Of a stretch of 64,000 nt of DNA, positions 16,198 to 27,211 are shown in pieces; position 1 is the first letter of the stretch, and the number at the start of each line of letters is the position of its first letter. The notes beneath the pieces are model-generated. The model worked only from the letters and a program-made list of their open reading frames with translations. It had not been told where the DNA came from and searched no databases. The DNA lies in assembly GCA_016742215.1 (NCBI GenBank), contig JACVCC010000004.1:181006-245005 (forward strand), in the 5' to 3' direction. This DNA is from Brevundimonas sp. Its GTDB lineage: Bacteria; Pseudomonadota; Alphaproteobacteria; Caulobacterales; Caulobacteraceae. A program made the translations under genes and the position numbers.

Positions 16198-17697
16198 ATG
16201 CAAAAGCCCCGCGCCGACCTTCGTCCGAACACGGCGGAGTACGAGACCATTCCTCTGGTGAAGGCCACGGGCTTCCGGGAATACGACGCGCGCTGGGTGC
16301 TGGAGAAGGAAATCAACCTGCTGGGCATCCAGGCGCTGGGTCTGGGTCTGGCGACCTATATCCACGAGATCGGCCAGACACCGAAGATCGTCGTGGGCCA
16401 CGACTTCCGCGGCTACTCCCTGTCGGTGAAGCAGGCTCTGACGCTGGGTCTTCTGGAAGGCGGGATGGAGGTGCTGGATATCGGACTGGCCCTGTCGCCC
16501 ATGGCCTATTTCGCCCAGTTCGAGCTGGATGCGCCGTGCGTCGCCATGGTCACCGCCAGCCACAACGAGAACGGCTGGACCGGGGTCAAGATGGGCGCCA
16601 ATCCGCCTCTGACCTTCGGCCCGGATGAGATCGGTCGCCTGAAGGAGATCGTGCTGAACGCCGAGGGCGTCAGCCGGGCGGGCGGAACGCTGACGCGGAT
16701 CGACGACTTCCGCGAGCGCTACATCGAGGAAGTCTCGAAACGGGTGAAGCTGAGCCGGCCGATCAAGGTGGTCGCGGCCTGCGGCAACGGCACTGCCGGC
16801 GCCTTCGCCCCGGAGGCCCTGCGCCGGATGGGGGCCGAGGTGATCGAGATGGACACCGACCTCGACTTCACCTTCCCGAAATACAATCCGAACCCGGAAG
16901 ACCACGCCATGCTGATGCAGATGGCGGCCCGGGTGAAGGAGACCGGTGCGGACCTCGCGCTGGGCTTCGACGGGGACGGCGACCGGTGCGGCGTGGTGGA
17001 CAATACCGGCGAGGAAATCTTCGCCGACAAGATCGGCCTGATGCTGGGCCGCGACCTGTCTGCCCTACACCCGGGCGCGACCTTCGTCGTCGATGTGAAA
17101 TCGACCGGCCTGTACAAGACTGACGAGGTGCTGGCGGCCAATGGCGCGCAGACGGTCTACTGGAAGACCGGGCACAGCTACATCAAGCGCAAGACCGCCG
17201 AGCTGGGCGCGCTGGCGGGCTTCGAGAAGTCGGGCCACTTCTTCTTCAACGCCCCGCTGGGCCACGGCTATGACGACGGCATCGTCGCGGCCGGCGCGGT
17301 GCTGGCCATGTTGGACCGCAATCCGGGCAAGAGCCTGAGCGAGCTGAAGACGGCCCTGCCGGACGCGTGGACCTCGCTGACCATGAGCCCGCACTGCGAC
17401 GACGAGCTGAAGTACGGCGTGCTGGAGCGGATCGTGGCCGAGTATCAGGCGCTGGCCGACGCGGGCGGCGAGATCCTTGGCCGCAAGATCGTCGAGGCGA
17501 TCACCGTCAACGGCGTGCGCGTGCATCTGGAAGACGGTTCGTGGGTTCTGGTTCGCGCCTCGTCCAACAAGCCCGAGCTGGTGGTCGTGGTCGAGAGCAT
17601 GCGCTCCGAGGACGACATGCGCGCCCTCTTCCGCGAAGAGGTGAAGCCTCGTCTCGCTAAGTACGAAGAGATCGGCGCCTACAATCAGGAAATCTGA
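16198..17697 (+). CDS. Phosphomannomutase/phosphoglucomutase family protein
   Basis: 499-residue alpha-D-phosphohexomutase that isomerises hexose 1- and 6-phosphates for envelope sugar-nucleotides. Active-site serine: VTASHNENGWTG (Ser121). Metal loop: GFDGDGDRCG. Sugar-binding loop: EKSGHFFFN. Phosphate-binding loop: VRASSNKPEL. The start at 16198 was chosen because AGGAT lies just upstream and MQKPRADLRPNT leads into the conserved VKATGFREYDARW; an upstream in-frame ATG at 16117 adds low-complexity residues. The gene sits near glmM, glmS and galU, supporting a role in cell-surface precursors. Confidence 0.93.
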   Translation: MQKPRADLRPNTAEYETIPLVKATGFREYDARWVLEKEINLLGIQALGLGLATYIHEIGQTPKIVVGHDFRGYSLSVKQALTLGLLEGGMEVLDIGLALSPMAYFAQFELDAPCVAMVTASHNENGWTGVKMGANPPLTFGPDEIGRLKEIVLNAEGVSRAGGTLTRIDDFRERYIEEVSKRVKLSRPIKVVAACGNGTAGAFAPEALRRMGAEVIEMDTDLDFTFPKYNPNPEDHAMLMQMAARVKETGADLALGFDGDGDRCGVVDNTGEEIFADKIGLMLGRDLSALHPGATFVVDVKSTGLYKTDEVLAANGAQTVYWKTGHSYIKRKTAELGALAGFEKSGHFFFNAPLGHGYDDGIVAAGAVLAMLDRNPGKSLSELKTALPDAWTSLTMSPHCDDELKYGVLERIVAEYQALADAGGEILGRKIVEAITVNGVRVHLEDGSWVLVRASSNKPELVVVVESMRSEDDMRALFREEVKPRLAKYEEIGAYNQEI

Positions 17698-17766
17698 TCG
17701 AGGTCTGACCGCCCCGGTTTGACCCCGGATGCGACCCGGTCCAGAAGCGGGCAACCGGGAGGCGAC

Positions 17767-19089
17767 ATGGACGGCAAGATCCAGCGCGTGACGATCATCG
17801 GCGGCGGGTTCTCCGGAGCCATGCTGGCCGCGCGGCTGGCCGAAGGCGGGATCGCCTCGACCATCATCAACCGCAGCCAGGACTTCGGCCTGGGCGTGGC
17901 CTATTCGACGCCGTTCGACGGCCATCTCCTGAACGTTCGTTCCAACCGGATGACCGCGGTCGAGGGTCGGTCAGACGACTTCGTGAACTGGCTGGCGGAT
18001 CACCACCCCGACTACGCCTCGCCGGAAGGTTTTGCGCCTCGACGACTGTACGGCCTCTATGTCCAGGACCGCCTGGAATCGGTGGACGCCGCGCGGCCGG
18101 GGCTGATCTCGCGCATCATTGGCGAGGCCATGGCCATCGACGGGACCTCGGTGCGACTTGCCGACGGGCGCAGCATCGAAGGCGACGCCGTCGTCCTTGC
18201 CACCGGCAACCCAACCCCCAAGGCAGCCTCCTCGGGCGAGCTCGAGGGCCGGGTCATCGGCGATCCCTGGGGGCCGGGCGCACTGGACCGGATCGGGGCG
18301 GAGGACGACGTCATCGTCGTCGGCACGGGCCTGACGATGGTCGACATGGTGCTGTGGCTTGAGGCCCGGGGCTGGCGTGGCGTGGCAAGGACCCTGTCGC
18401 GCCGGGGACTGACGCCGCGCGGGCACGAGGCCCTGCCGGACGCGCCGGTCGCGCCGACGGATGCGTTGCTGAAAGCCGCGCCCTCCCGGCGTCTGCATGA
18501 GGCGCGCCGCCTGTCCGGGGACAGCGGCTGGCGCGGGGTGATGGAAGGGCTGCGCCCGATCACCGCCGGGCTGTGGCAGGCGGCGGACGCGCCGACGCGA
18601 GCCCGGCTGGTCCGGCATCTGCGTCCGTGGTGGGATGTGCACCGGCACCGTATCGCCGACAGTATCGCTGCGGCTCTGGCCGCGCTTCAGACCGCTGGCC
18701 GGATGACGGTGACGGCCGGGCGGGTGTCGCGGATCGAGCAGGATGCCGATGGCGTCAGCCTGAGTTTCAGGCCCCGGTCGGGGCCGGCGCAGCCGCCGTT
18801 GACGGCCCGCTGGCTGATCGACTGCACCGGGCCGGGTCACGATCCGGCGAAGGACCCGCTGACCGGGCCGCTGCTGGCCTCAGGCCGGGCTCGACTGGAT
18901 GAGCTCAAACTCGGGCTGGATCTGGATGCGCAGGGGCGGGTTCTGGGCGCGGACGGCGCGCCGGATGACCGACTTCTGGTGCTGGGCCCGCCGGCCCGGG
19001 CCGCGTTCTGGGAGACCATCGCCGTGCCGGATATCCGCAAGCGGATCGAGGACATGGCCAGAACGCTGGGCGTGGAGACTGCAGCATGA
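17767..19089 (+). CDS. FAD/NAD(P)-binding protein (COG4529 type)
   Basis: 440 residues. An N-terminal dinucleotide-binding fold (VTIIGGGFSGAMLAARLAEGG) is followed by a NINRSQDFGLGVAYSTP-like segment and LLNVRSNRM, typical of COG4529 flavoproteins. A second Rossmann motif DDVIVVGTGLTMVD lies near residue 190, and a C-terminal DCTGPGHD segment. Members are uncharacterised FAD proteins, some linked to hydroxylation. GGGAGG lies 4 bases before ATG 17767; a start further upstream (17719) would lack that spacing. The stop overlaps the RNase T2 start (ATGA, 19086-19089). Confidence 0.87.
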   Translation: MDGKIQRVTIIGGGFSGAMLAARLAEGGIASTIINRSQDFGLGVAYSTPFDGHLLNVRSNRMTAVEGRSDDFVNWLADHHPDYASPEGFAPRRLYGLYVQDRLESVDAARPGLISRIIGEAMAIDGTSVRLADGRSIEGDAVVLATGNPTPKAASSGELEGRVIGDPWGPGALDRIGAEDDVIVVGTGLTMVDMVLWLEARGWRGVARTLSRRGLTPRGHEALPDAPVAPTDALLKAAPSRRLHEARRLSGDSGWRGVMEGLRPITAGLWQAADAPTRARLVRHLRPWWDVHRHRIADSIAAALAALQTAGRMTVTAGRVSRIEQDADGVSLSFRPRSGPAQPPLTARWLIDCTGPGHDPAKDPLTGPLLASGRARLDELKLGLDLDAQGRVLGADGAPDDRLLVLGPPARAAFWETIAVPDIRKRIEDMARTLGVETAA

Positions 19090-19838
19090 CGCTGAAACGA
19101 ACCGCCGCCTTCGGCCTGCTTTTGGCCCTCGCCGCCTGCGAGGGGACGCCGCCAGCTACGCTGCCGGTTACCAGGGCCGACGCCGCGTCGTCCTGCAGCC
19201 TGCCCGATCGCCTTCCCGCGCCCGAGATGGAACGGGTGCGGCCGGACGAGGTGATCGCGGATCGCCCGATCCGGTTCCACATGCTGGCCGTCACCTGGAT
19301 GCCCGAGACCTGCAAGGCGGGCGGCGACGGACAGGGCGATCTGGCCTGCGGCGGCGACAACCGCTTCGGCTGGACCCTGCACGGCCTGTGGCCGAACTCG
19401 GACGGCCGCCCCTACCCCCGCTACTGCCGCCCGGCGACACGGGTCAGCGATGCAACCATCCGCGCCAACCTGTGTCGGACACCCTCGGTGGATCTGGTGC
19501 AGCATGAATGGGCCGCGCACGGTACCTGCGGGTGGGAGACGCCCGAGGCCTATTTCGAACAGGCGGCCGTCCTCTACGACAATCTGAAGCGTCCCGATCC
19601 GACAACGCTGGGCGGGAACGGGGATCGGGGACCGACGGCGGGCGCCCTGCGTGACGCCTTCGTCGCCGCCAATCCGGGCCTGCCTCGCGACGCCATCTTC
19701 ATCGCTGTGGCGTCGGGCAATCGCCTGCGCGAAATCCGCATCTGCCACGATCTGCAGTTCCGCGCCGCGACCTGCCACAACGGCGGGCTGGGCGCGCCGG
19801 ATCAGGTGGTGCTGATGGTGGAACCGGTGGCGGGCTAA
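19086..19838 (+). CDS. Ribonuclease T2 family lipoprotein
   Basis: 250 residues. The lipoprotein signal [20 protein letters not shown] has the lipobox LAAC (Cys18). The RNase T2 active site is intact: CAS I is WTLHGLWPN (His99) and CAS II is HEWAAHGTC (His140, Glu141, His145). Several Cys residues could form the family disulfides. It would cleave extracellular or periplasmic RNA non-specifically via 2',3'-cyclic phosphates. It overlaps the flavoprotein gene by 4 bases and shares overlapping stop codons with the convergent glmM. Confidence 0.95.
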   Translation: MTLKRTAAFGLLLALAACEGTPPATLPVTRADAASSCSLPDRLPAPEMERVRPDEVIADRPIRFHMLAVTWMPETCKAGGDGQGDLACGGDNRFGWTLHGLWPNSDGRPYPRYCRPATRVSDATIRANLCRTPSVDLVQHEWAAHGTCGWETPEAYFEQAAVLYDNLKRPDPTTLGGNGDRGPTAGALRDAFVAANPGLPRDAIFIAVASGNRLREIRICHDLQFRAATCHNGGLGAPDQVVLMVEPVAG

Positions 19839-21184
19839 CCCGCCGCCTTCACCGCCGCGGCGACATCGGAGACCACCGACTTCACCAGCGCCTCGTCATC
19901 GCCCTCGGCCATGACGCGGATCAGCTTTTCGGTGCCGGACGGGCGGACCAGCAGCCTGCCCTGACCGACGAGGCGGGCCTCGGCGTCGGCGATGGCGGCC
20001 TTGACCTGTGCGTCCTCCAGCGGCTTGCCGGCAGTGTAGCGGACGTTCTGGAGAAGCTGCGGGACCTTGTCGAACTGGCGGGCCAGCTCGCTCATCGGAC
20101 GGCCGGACTCGACCATCACCGCCAGCACCTGCAGGGCCGACATCAGGCCATCGCCGGTCGTGGCGTGATCATGCAGGATGATGTGGCCCGACTGCTCGCC
20201 GCCCACATTGAAGCCGCCTTCACGCATCCGCTCCATGACGTAGCGGTCGCCGACCTTGGTCCGCTCCAGCGTCAGGCCTTCCGCGACCAGCGCCCGCTCC
20301 AGCCCGAGGTTGGACATGACCGTGGCGACCAGCCCGCCACCGGTCAGCAGGCCGCGTCGCGCCCAGTCCAGCGCGACCAGCGCCATGATCTGGTCGCCGT
20401 CGACGATCTGTCCCTTCTCGTCGCAGATGATGAGGCGGTCCGCGTCGCCGTCCAGGGCGATGCCGATGTCGGCGCGGTAGCGTTTCACCGCCTCGACGAG
20501 GGCGTCAGGGTGGGTCGAGCCGCATTGCTCGTTGATGTTCACGCCGTTCGGATCGACACCGACAGGGAACACCTCGGCGCCCAGTTCGTAGAGCGTCGTC
20601 GGCGCCACCTTGTAGCCGGCGCCGTTGGCGCAATCGATGGCGATGCGCAGGCCTTGCAGGCTGAGGCGTTTTGGGAAGCTGGCCTTGGCGATCTCGATGT
20701 AGCGCGCCTGGGCGTCGTCGATGCGCTTGACCCGACCCAACTGGTCCGGAGCCGCCAGACCGGTGTCCAGCGCTTCGTCCATCATGGCCTCGATCTTCAG
20801 CTCGACTTCGTCAGACAGCTTGTAGCCGTCCGGACCGAACAGCTTGATGCCGTTGTCGGCGAAATTGTTGTGCGAGGCCGAGATCATCACGCCGATGTCG
20901 GCGCGCATCGAGCGGGTCATCATCGCCACACCGGGGGTCGGCAGGGGGCCGAAGGTCAGCACATCCATGCCGGCCGAGCTGAAGCCGGCCACGAGCGCGG
21001 GCTCGATCATGTAACCGGACAGGCGCGTGTCCTTTCCGATCACAACCAGGTGACGACGGTTGTCCGACGACATGAAAAGCCGGCCTGCGGCGAGGCCGAC
21101 GCGCAGCGCCACCTCGGGTGTCATCGGGTGCGAGTTGGCCTGACCGCGAATGCCGTCAGTGCCGAAGTAGCGTCGTTCAGCCAA
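19835..21184 (-). CDS. glmM: Phosphoglucosamine mutase
   Basis: 449 residues from a TTG start. Converts glucosamine-6-phosphate to glucosamine-1-phosphate for UDP-GlcNAc. It begins [16 protein letters not shown], has the phosphoserine loop [14 protein letters not shown] (Ser104), the metal loop ALDGDADRL and the phosphate-binding loop [16 protein letters not shown] 21184 gives the usual family length and has AGGGATCAGG about 8 bases upstream. A longer in-frame start would add about 39 residues absent from the family. It is divergent from glmS, which makes its substrate. Confidence 0.95.
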   Translation of the reverse strand: MAERRYFGTDGIRGQANSHPMTPEVALRVGLAAGRLFMSSDNRRHLVVIGKDTRLSGYMIEPALVAGFSSAGMDVLTFGPLPTPGVAMMTRSMRADIGVMISASHNNFADNGIKLFGPDGYKLSDEVELKIEAMMDEALDTGLAAPDQLGRVKRIDDAQARYIEIAKASFPKRLSLQGLRIAIDCANGAGYKVAPTTLYELGAEVFPVGVDPNGVNINEQCGSTHPDALVEAVKRYRADIGIALDGDADRLIICDEKGQIVDGDQIMALVALDWARRGLLTGGGLVATVMSNLGLERALVAEGLTLERTKVGDRYVMERMREGGFNVGGEQSGHIILHDHATTGDGLMSALQVLAVMVESGRPMSELARQFDKVPQLLQNVRYTAGKPLEDAQVKAAIADAEARLVGQGRLLVRPSGTEKLIRVMAEGDDEALVKSVVSDVAAAVKAAG

Positions 21185-21267
21185 TATCCTGATCCCTCGG
21201 GCATTTCGCCGTAACGTTGCGAAACCGCTTTTCAGATGTAATAGCCCACCGCTCTCGCCTAGAGGAA

Positions 21268-21289
21268 GATCGCCGGAGAGCCGGCGATC
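21268..21289. promoter_or_regulatory. Perfect hairpin/palindrome between glmM and glmS
   Basis: GATCGCCGG and CCGGCGATC flank the tetraloop AGAG: a perfect 9-bp stem in the intergenic region, 60 bases before the glmS start. It could be a leader hairpin of the glmS mRNA or an operator shared by the divergent genes. It is not the glmS ribozyme, whose conserved core is absent. Confidence 0.45.
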
Positions 21290-21348
21290 GCTTATCGGCA
21301 TACAGCCGCGGCGAGAAGTGCGGAAATACTGATTTTCGGGGGTTTCGG

Positions 21349-23163
<1,815 letters not shown>

Positions 23164-23218
23164 TCGCATCGGCCGCCTGATGCGTTAGGGTGGCCGAATT
23201 CGCTGTTCAGGATCGCCG

Positions 23219-24100
23219 ATGACCGCAACTCCCCGTCGCCTTCGCAAGGCTGTGCTCCCCGTCGCCGGCCTCGGCACACGCGTGCTTCCCGGCACCAAGA
23301 CCACGCCGAAGGAGCTGCTGAACGTCGTCGATCGACCGATCCTCAGCTACATCGTCGAGGAAGCGCGCGAGGCCGGGATCGAGCACATCGTCTTCGTCAC
23401 CGGACGCGCCAAACAGGCGATCGAGGACTATTTCGATCACCAGATCGAGCTTGAGGCCCAGCTGGCCGCGAAGGGCAAGACCGACATCCTCGAGATGATG
23501 AACGCCGAACTGGCCGAGGCCGGTGAGATGAGCTTCACCCGCCAGATGCAGCCCAAGGGTCTGGGCCACGCGGTCTGGTGCGCCCGCGACATCATCGGCG
23601 ACGAGCCCTTCGCCGTGATCCTGCCGGACGTGATCGTCGATTCGGCGCCCGGGGCCCTGAAGCAACTGGCCGACCTCTATGCCGAGGTGGGTGGCAACGT
23701 CATCGGCGTCGAACAGGTCCCGGCGAGCGAGACCCACAAGTACGGCATCATCGATCCGTCAGCCCATGACGGTCGTCGCTTCGCCATGAAGGGGATGGTG
23801 GAGAAGCCGGCGCAGGGAACGGCCCCCTCCAACATGTCGATCTCGGGTCGCTACATCCTGCAGCCCGAGATATTTGATCTGCTGGAGACCCAGGAGCGGG
23901 GCGCCGGCGGAGAGATACAGCTGACCGACGCCATGGCGCGACTGATGGGCAGCCAGTCCTTCACCGCCTATGAGTACGAGGGCGTAACCCACGACTGCGG
24001 CGACAAGATCGGTCTGCTGCGCGCCAACGTCGCGCTGGCGCTCAAGCGTCCCGACCTCGGCGACGCCGCGCGTCAGGCGATCAGCGCGCTTCTCGTCTGA
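23219..24100 (+). CDS. galU: UTP--glucose-1-phosphate uridylyltransferase
   Basis: 293 residues. Makes UDP-glucose from UTP and glucose-1-phosphate for surface polysaccharides. Nucleotide-binding signature LRKAVLPVAGLGTRVLPGTKTTPKELL, followed by DRPILSYIVEEA, and the sugar site GEIQLTDAMA near residue 235. It follows glmS after 55 bases in the same direction. Its last 20 bases overlap the convergent small lipoprotein gene. Confidence 0.97.
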   Translation: MTATPRRLRKAVLPVAGLGTRVLPGTKTTPKELLNVVDRPILSYIVEEAREAGIEHIVFVTGRAKQAIEDYFDHQIELEAQLAAKGKTDILEMMNAELAEAGEMSFTRQMQPKGLGHAVWCARDIIGDEPFAVILPDVIVDSAPGALKQLADLYAEVGGNVIGVEQVPASETHKYGIIDPSAHDGRRFAMKGMVEKPAQGTAPSNMSISGRYILQPEIFDLLETQERGAGGEIQLTDAMARLMGSQSFTAYEYEGVTHDCGDKIGLLRANVALALKRPDLGDAARQAISALLV

Positions 24101-24311
24101 ACTGGTCGTAGGGCTCCTGTCGGACAGGCGCGCCACCGCAGACGTAATCGCCGGTGTAGCCGTTGGAACGGTCCGACATGCGCAGGACGCCCCCACGCTG
24201 GGTGCACTCCTCGGTCAGGCGGGCAAGGCGCTGGCTGCCCGACCCATCCGGCGAAGCGGATGCGCAGGCCGACACGGCGAGCGCCGCGCACAGAAGCAAG
24301 GTGACACGCAT
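24081..24311 (-). CDS. Small lipoprotein, tandem copy 1
   Basis: 76 residues with lipoprotein signal MRVTLLLCAALAVSAC (lipobox VSAC). The short mature part contains RLTEECTQRGGVLR...GDYVCGG, giving two Cys residues that could form a disulfide. The neighbouring gene 24361-24588 encodes a paralogue with the same LTE(E/Q)C.xRGG(V/I)L...YVC pattern. The function is unknown. It overlaps the 3' end of galU on the other strand by 20 bases. Confidence 0.8.
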   Translation of the reverse strand: MRVTLLLCAALAVSACASASPDGSGSQRLARLTEECTQRGGVLRMSDRSNGYTGDYVCGGAPVRQEPYDQFRREAR

Positions 24312-24360
24312 GAGTGATCTCCTATCCCGGGGATGAGAAGACCTCAGGTCGCGTCAGATT

Positions 24361-24588
24361 TCAACCGGAGGGCGCACGGCCGGTCTGACCGCGCACCTCG
24401 CAGACGTATTCCGTCTGCGGCCGGCCGGTCGTGCCGCCGGTCGGCGAGAGAATCCCGCCGCGGGCGCGGCATTGTTCGGTCAGCCGGTCGAAGTCGCTGC
24501 TGTAGCGGTCGGTGACGTTCGGATCCGAGGCGCAGGCCGCGAGGGCGAGGCCGAGGACGACGGGGGTGGCGAGAACCCGGATTCGCAT
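24361..24588 (-). CDS. Small lipoprotein, tandem copy 2
   Basis: 75 residues: MRIRVLATPVVLGLALAACASD is a lipoprotein signal with lipobox LAAC. The mature part has LTEQCRARGGILSPTGG...TEYVCEVRG, parallel to copy 1. AGGAG stands 6 bases before ATG 24588, which fixes the start inside a much longer open frame. It lies between the hydrolase gene and copy 1, all on the minus strand, and is probably co-transcribed with the hydrolase. The function is unknown. Confidence 0.82.
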   Translation of the reverse strand: MRIRVLATPVVLGLALAACASDPNVTDRYSSDFDRLTEQCRARGGILSPTGGTTGRPQTEYVCEVRGQTGRAPSG

Positions 24589-24605
24589 GTCGATCTCCTT
24601 GGATA

Positions 24606-25364
24606 TCAGGACAATGTCGGCGTCGCGTGACGGTTCCGCTCGACGGCTTCGACCAGTCGGTCCAGGTCGGCGGGCGTGGACAGACGATGATCCCCGTTTG
24701 CGATCAGGTCCAGAGTGATGTCTCCGCCGGTCAGGCGCTCGACCAGCAGGGCGTTGTGCCGCCAGGGCACGGTGTCGTCCGCCCGCCCCTGGAGAATATG
24801 GACCGGAGCCGCGACCTCGACCGCCCCGTCGAGCAGGAGCCAGTTCCTCGCCTCCTCGAACATGTTGCGGGTCAGGACGTATTCGCCCAGCCCCTCCTCG
24901 ACGATCAGGGCCTCGCCGTCCCGGACGATCGCCTGCCGGACATGGTCCTGAAGACCCGGCCACATCAGACGCTCGGTGAAATCCTGCGCCGGATTGACCA
25001 GGACGAGGCCGGCGATCCGATCGGGACGAGCCAGCGCCACCAGCAGGGCGACCCAGCCGCCCATTGAAGAGCCGACCGGAATGACAGGCCCCTCGAGACT
25101 GTCGATCAGGGCGATGGCGTCCTCGCGCCAGCGCCCGATGGTGGCCTGACGCCAGTCGCCGGACGAAGCGCCGTGGGCGAAATGATCGTAGCGGACGTAG
25201 TTCCAGCCGCGCTCGCGGGCGGCGGCGTCCAGCGCCAGCGCCTTGGTTCCTTCCATGTCCGAGCGGAATCCGCCGATCCAGACGACGGTCGGTCCGGTCC
25301 CGCGCACCCGCTTCAGGGCAAGGGTTTCGCCGTCCGGGCGCGCCAGTCGTTCGACCTGATCCAT
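24606..25364 (-). CDS. Alpha/beta hydrolase
   Basis: 252 residues with VWIGGFRSDMEG (oxyanion strand), YDHFAHGASSG, nucleophile elbow PVGSSMGGW (Ser100), Asp in QGRADDTVPW and His in NGDHRLS. The SSMGG elbow and FRSDMEGTKA resemble uncharacterised carboxylesterase-type hydrolases in alphaproteobacteria, some related to palmitoyl-thioesterase ABHD10. ATG 25364 has GAGAGGCAGG upstream. The gene is divergent from the GT9 gene across 70 bases. Confidence 0.88.
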   Translation of the reverse strand: MDQVERLARPDGETLALKRVRGTGPTVVWIGGFRSDMEGTKALALDAAARERGWNYVRYDHFAHGASSGDWRQATIGRWREDAIALIDSLEGPVIPVGSSMGGWVALLVALARPDRIAGLVLVNPAQDFTERLMWPGLQDHVRQAIVRDGEALIVEEGLGEYVLTRNMFEEARNWLLLDGAVEVAAPVHILQGRADDTVPWRHNALLVERLTGGDITLDLIANGDHRLSTPADLDRLVEAVERNRHATPTLS

Positions 25365-25434
25365 CAGCCTGCCTCTCGCGAAATCGTTCGGGGACTGATA
25401 GCGAAACCGGAACAGAGAAGCGAAGGCGTAAAGC

Positions 25435-26400
25435 GTGTCCGAACCCACGGTCCTGTTTGTCACCTCCAACCGGATCGGCGACTGCGTGATCTCCTCCGGC
25501 GTGATCCGCGAGATCGGCCGGCAGTTGCCGGGTGCGCGGATCACCGTCGCCTGCGGCCGGCCGCCTGCGCCCTTCTTCCGGTCGGCGCCGGGCGTCGTCG
25601 AGACCATCATCCTCGACAAGAAGAAGATGGCCGGACACTGGGTCGATCTGTGGAAACAGGTCGCGGGGCGTCGCTGGGATCTGGTCATCGATATTCGCGG
25701 CTCTGCGCTGGCCTATCTCATCCCGGCCAAACGGCGCGTGATCTATAACCGCTCGTGGGAGACCGGCCTGCGCAAGGTCGAGATGGTCTCGAAGCTGATG
25801 GGCTCGGACACGGCGCTGGACCCGGAGATCTGGCTGGACGACCAGGCCAGGTCGGAGGCGGCCGCCGTGATCGATCCGCAACTGACTGGCGGTTCTGGTC
25901 CCGGGCCGATCATCGCCCTGGCCCCCATCGCCCACCAGCCGGGCAAGAGCTGGCCGGCCGAGCGCTGGGGCCAGTTGGTCGAGCGCCTGAAGGCGGATTC
26001 CCGCTTCGACGGCTGGCGCTTCATGCCGGTGGGCGGACCCGGCGACCGGCCGCCCGCAACCCCGGCGCTGGAAGCTGCCGGTCCGCGGGGCATCGATTTC
26101 GTCGGCAAGGGCGACATCCTCGCATCTGCGGCGGCGATCGACCGGGCAGACCTGTTCGTCGGCAATGATTCCGGCCTGATGCATGTCTCGGCGGCACTGG
26201 GCGGTCCGACGCTGGGCCTGTTCGGGCCGACGGAGTGGTGGCTCTACGGACCGTGGGGGCCGAAGACGCGGACGGCGGCGTCGAACGAAACCCGCGGCCA
26301 GTTCGCCCCTATCGAGGACCTGAGCGTCGACCATGTGTTCGATGCCGTCATCGCGTTACACGACAGCTACATCGGCGTAGCTTCGCCCGCGAAGCCTTGA
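25435..26400 (+). CDS. Glycosyltransferase family 9 (heptosyltransferase-like)
   Basis: 321 residues. Family 9 GT-B enzymes add ADP-heptose or related sugars to LPS core. N-terminal VLFVTSNRIGDCVISSGVIREI is the GT9 acceptor-side motif. The C-terminal donor site includes DLFVGNDSGLMHVSAALGGPTLGLFGPTEWWLYGPWG. A GTG start at 25435 has GAAGG about 8 bases upstream. The acceptor is unknown, and no other LPS-core gene is adjacent. Galactose/heptose specificity cannot be read from sequence. Confidence 0.9.
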   Translation: MSEPTVLFVTSNRIGDCVISSGVIREIGRQLPGARITVACGRPPAPFFRSAPGVVETIILDKKKMAGHWVDLWKQVAGRRWDLVIDIRGSALAYLIPAKRRVIYNRSWETGLRKVEMVSKLMGSDTALDPEIWLDDQARSEAAAVIDPQLTGGSGPGPIIALAPIAHQPGKSWPAERWGQLVERLKADSRFDGWRFMPVGGPGDRPPATPALEAAGPRGIDFVGKGDILASAAAIDRADLFVGNDSGLMHVSAALGGPTLGLFGPTEWWLYGPWGPKTRTAASNETRGQFAPIEDLSVDHVFDAVIALHDSYIGVASPAKP

Positions 26401-26411
26401 AAATACGGGCT

Positions 26412-26438
26412 TTGACGGTCATATAGGGCCGCTTGGGA
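26412..26438 (+). promoter_or_regulatory. Candidate housekeeping promoter of infC
   Basis: TTGACGG (26412-26418), a 12-base spacer and GCTTGGGA resemble the Caulobacter housekeeping pattern TTGACGS-N10/14-GCTANAWC. The -35 match is full and the -10 match is only partial. The site lies just past the GT9 stop, about 80-100 bases before infC. Confidence 0.4.
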
Positions 26439-26514
26439 GGAACGTCGCGATCCGTCGCGCGCTTCGTCCTGTCAGAACATCCGACTTTACCGACCACATA
26501 AGGAACCGACGCCC

Positions 26515-27048
26515 ATTCGCCGTCCCATGCAAGCGCCGCCCGTGAAGGACGGGCCGCCCATCAACCAGGAAATCCGCGCCACCCGCGTTCTGCTCATCGA
26601 TCAGAACGGCGAGAAACAGGGCGTGATGCCGCTGTCCGCAGCGCTCGAGGCCGCCGAGGAAGCCGGACTGGACCTCGTCCAGATCGTCGCCAACCCTGAC
26701 GCTCCGGTCTGCAAGATCCTGGATTACGGCAAGCACCGGTTCCAGGAGCAGAAGAAGAAGGCCGAGGCGCGCAAGCGTCAGAAGGTCGTCGAGCTCAAGG
26801 AGATCAAGCTCCGCCCGAACATCGACACCCACGACTATGAGGTGAAGGCGAAGGCCATGCACCGCTTCTTCGACGAGGGCGACAAGGTGAAGGTCACCCT
26901 GCGCTTCCGCGGTCGTGAAATGGCGCACCCCGAGCTGGGCATGAAGCTGCTGAACAAGGTTCAGGCGGACTTCGAGGAGATCGCCAAGGTCGAGTACGCC
27001 CCGCGTATGGAAGGCCGCCAGATGATCATGATCCTGGCGCCGAAATAG
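26515..27048 (+). CDS. infC: Translation initiation factor IF-3 (AUU start)
   Basis: 177 residues. IF-3 binds the 30S subunit, prevents subunit joining and checks initiator tRNA. The N-domain contains [22 protein letters not shown] and the C-domain [17 protein letters not shown]. The chosen start is ATT at 26515, giving I(M)[17 protein letters not shown] (26500-26504) lies 10 bases before ATT but 22 before the first ATG (26527). AUU starts and self-regulation are classical for infC. A terminator follows at 27076-27105. Confidence 0.93.
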   Translation: MRRPMQAPPVKDGPPINQEIRATRVLLIDQNGEKQGVMPLSAALEAAEEAGLDLVQIVANPDAPVCKILDYGKHRFQEQKKKAEARKRQKVVELKEIKLRPNIDTHDYEVKAKAMHRFFDEGDKVKVTLRFRGREMAHPELGMKLLNKVQADFEEIAKVEYAPRMEGRQMIMILAPK

Positions 27049-27075
27049 TCTCCGGATCCGATCAGAGATCAGAAG

Positions 27076-27105
27076 CGCCCCGGTCGGAAACGGCCGGGGC
27101 GTTTT
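27076..27105 (+). terminator. Terminator after infC
   Basis: The stem CGCCCCGG / CCGGGGCG, extended by a few inner pairs around a GAAA-containing loop, is followed by TTTT, 28 bases after the infC stop. It shows that the next peptidase gene does not begin at the in-frame ATG 27107. Confidence 0.88.
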
Positions 27106-27211
27106 CATGCCTGGCTCGCGCACACAGGGCGACACGCCCTGCTTGCATCCTCCTGCCCATCCCGGAATAGTTACACATGGCCAGTCAGTGTGGCCGTGGG
27201 GGATTGCGCCT

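Noticed and set aside
21185..21348. glmS ribozyme
   Set aside because: The double-pseudoknot core is absent, and the class is known from Gram-positive bacteria. Only a simple stem is present.
27107..27211. N-terminal extension of the S9 peptidase from ATG 27107
   Set aside because: That ATG directly follows the T-run of the infC terminator. GTG 27212 has a good SD and begins the signal peptide.
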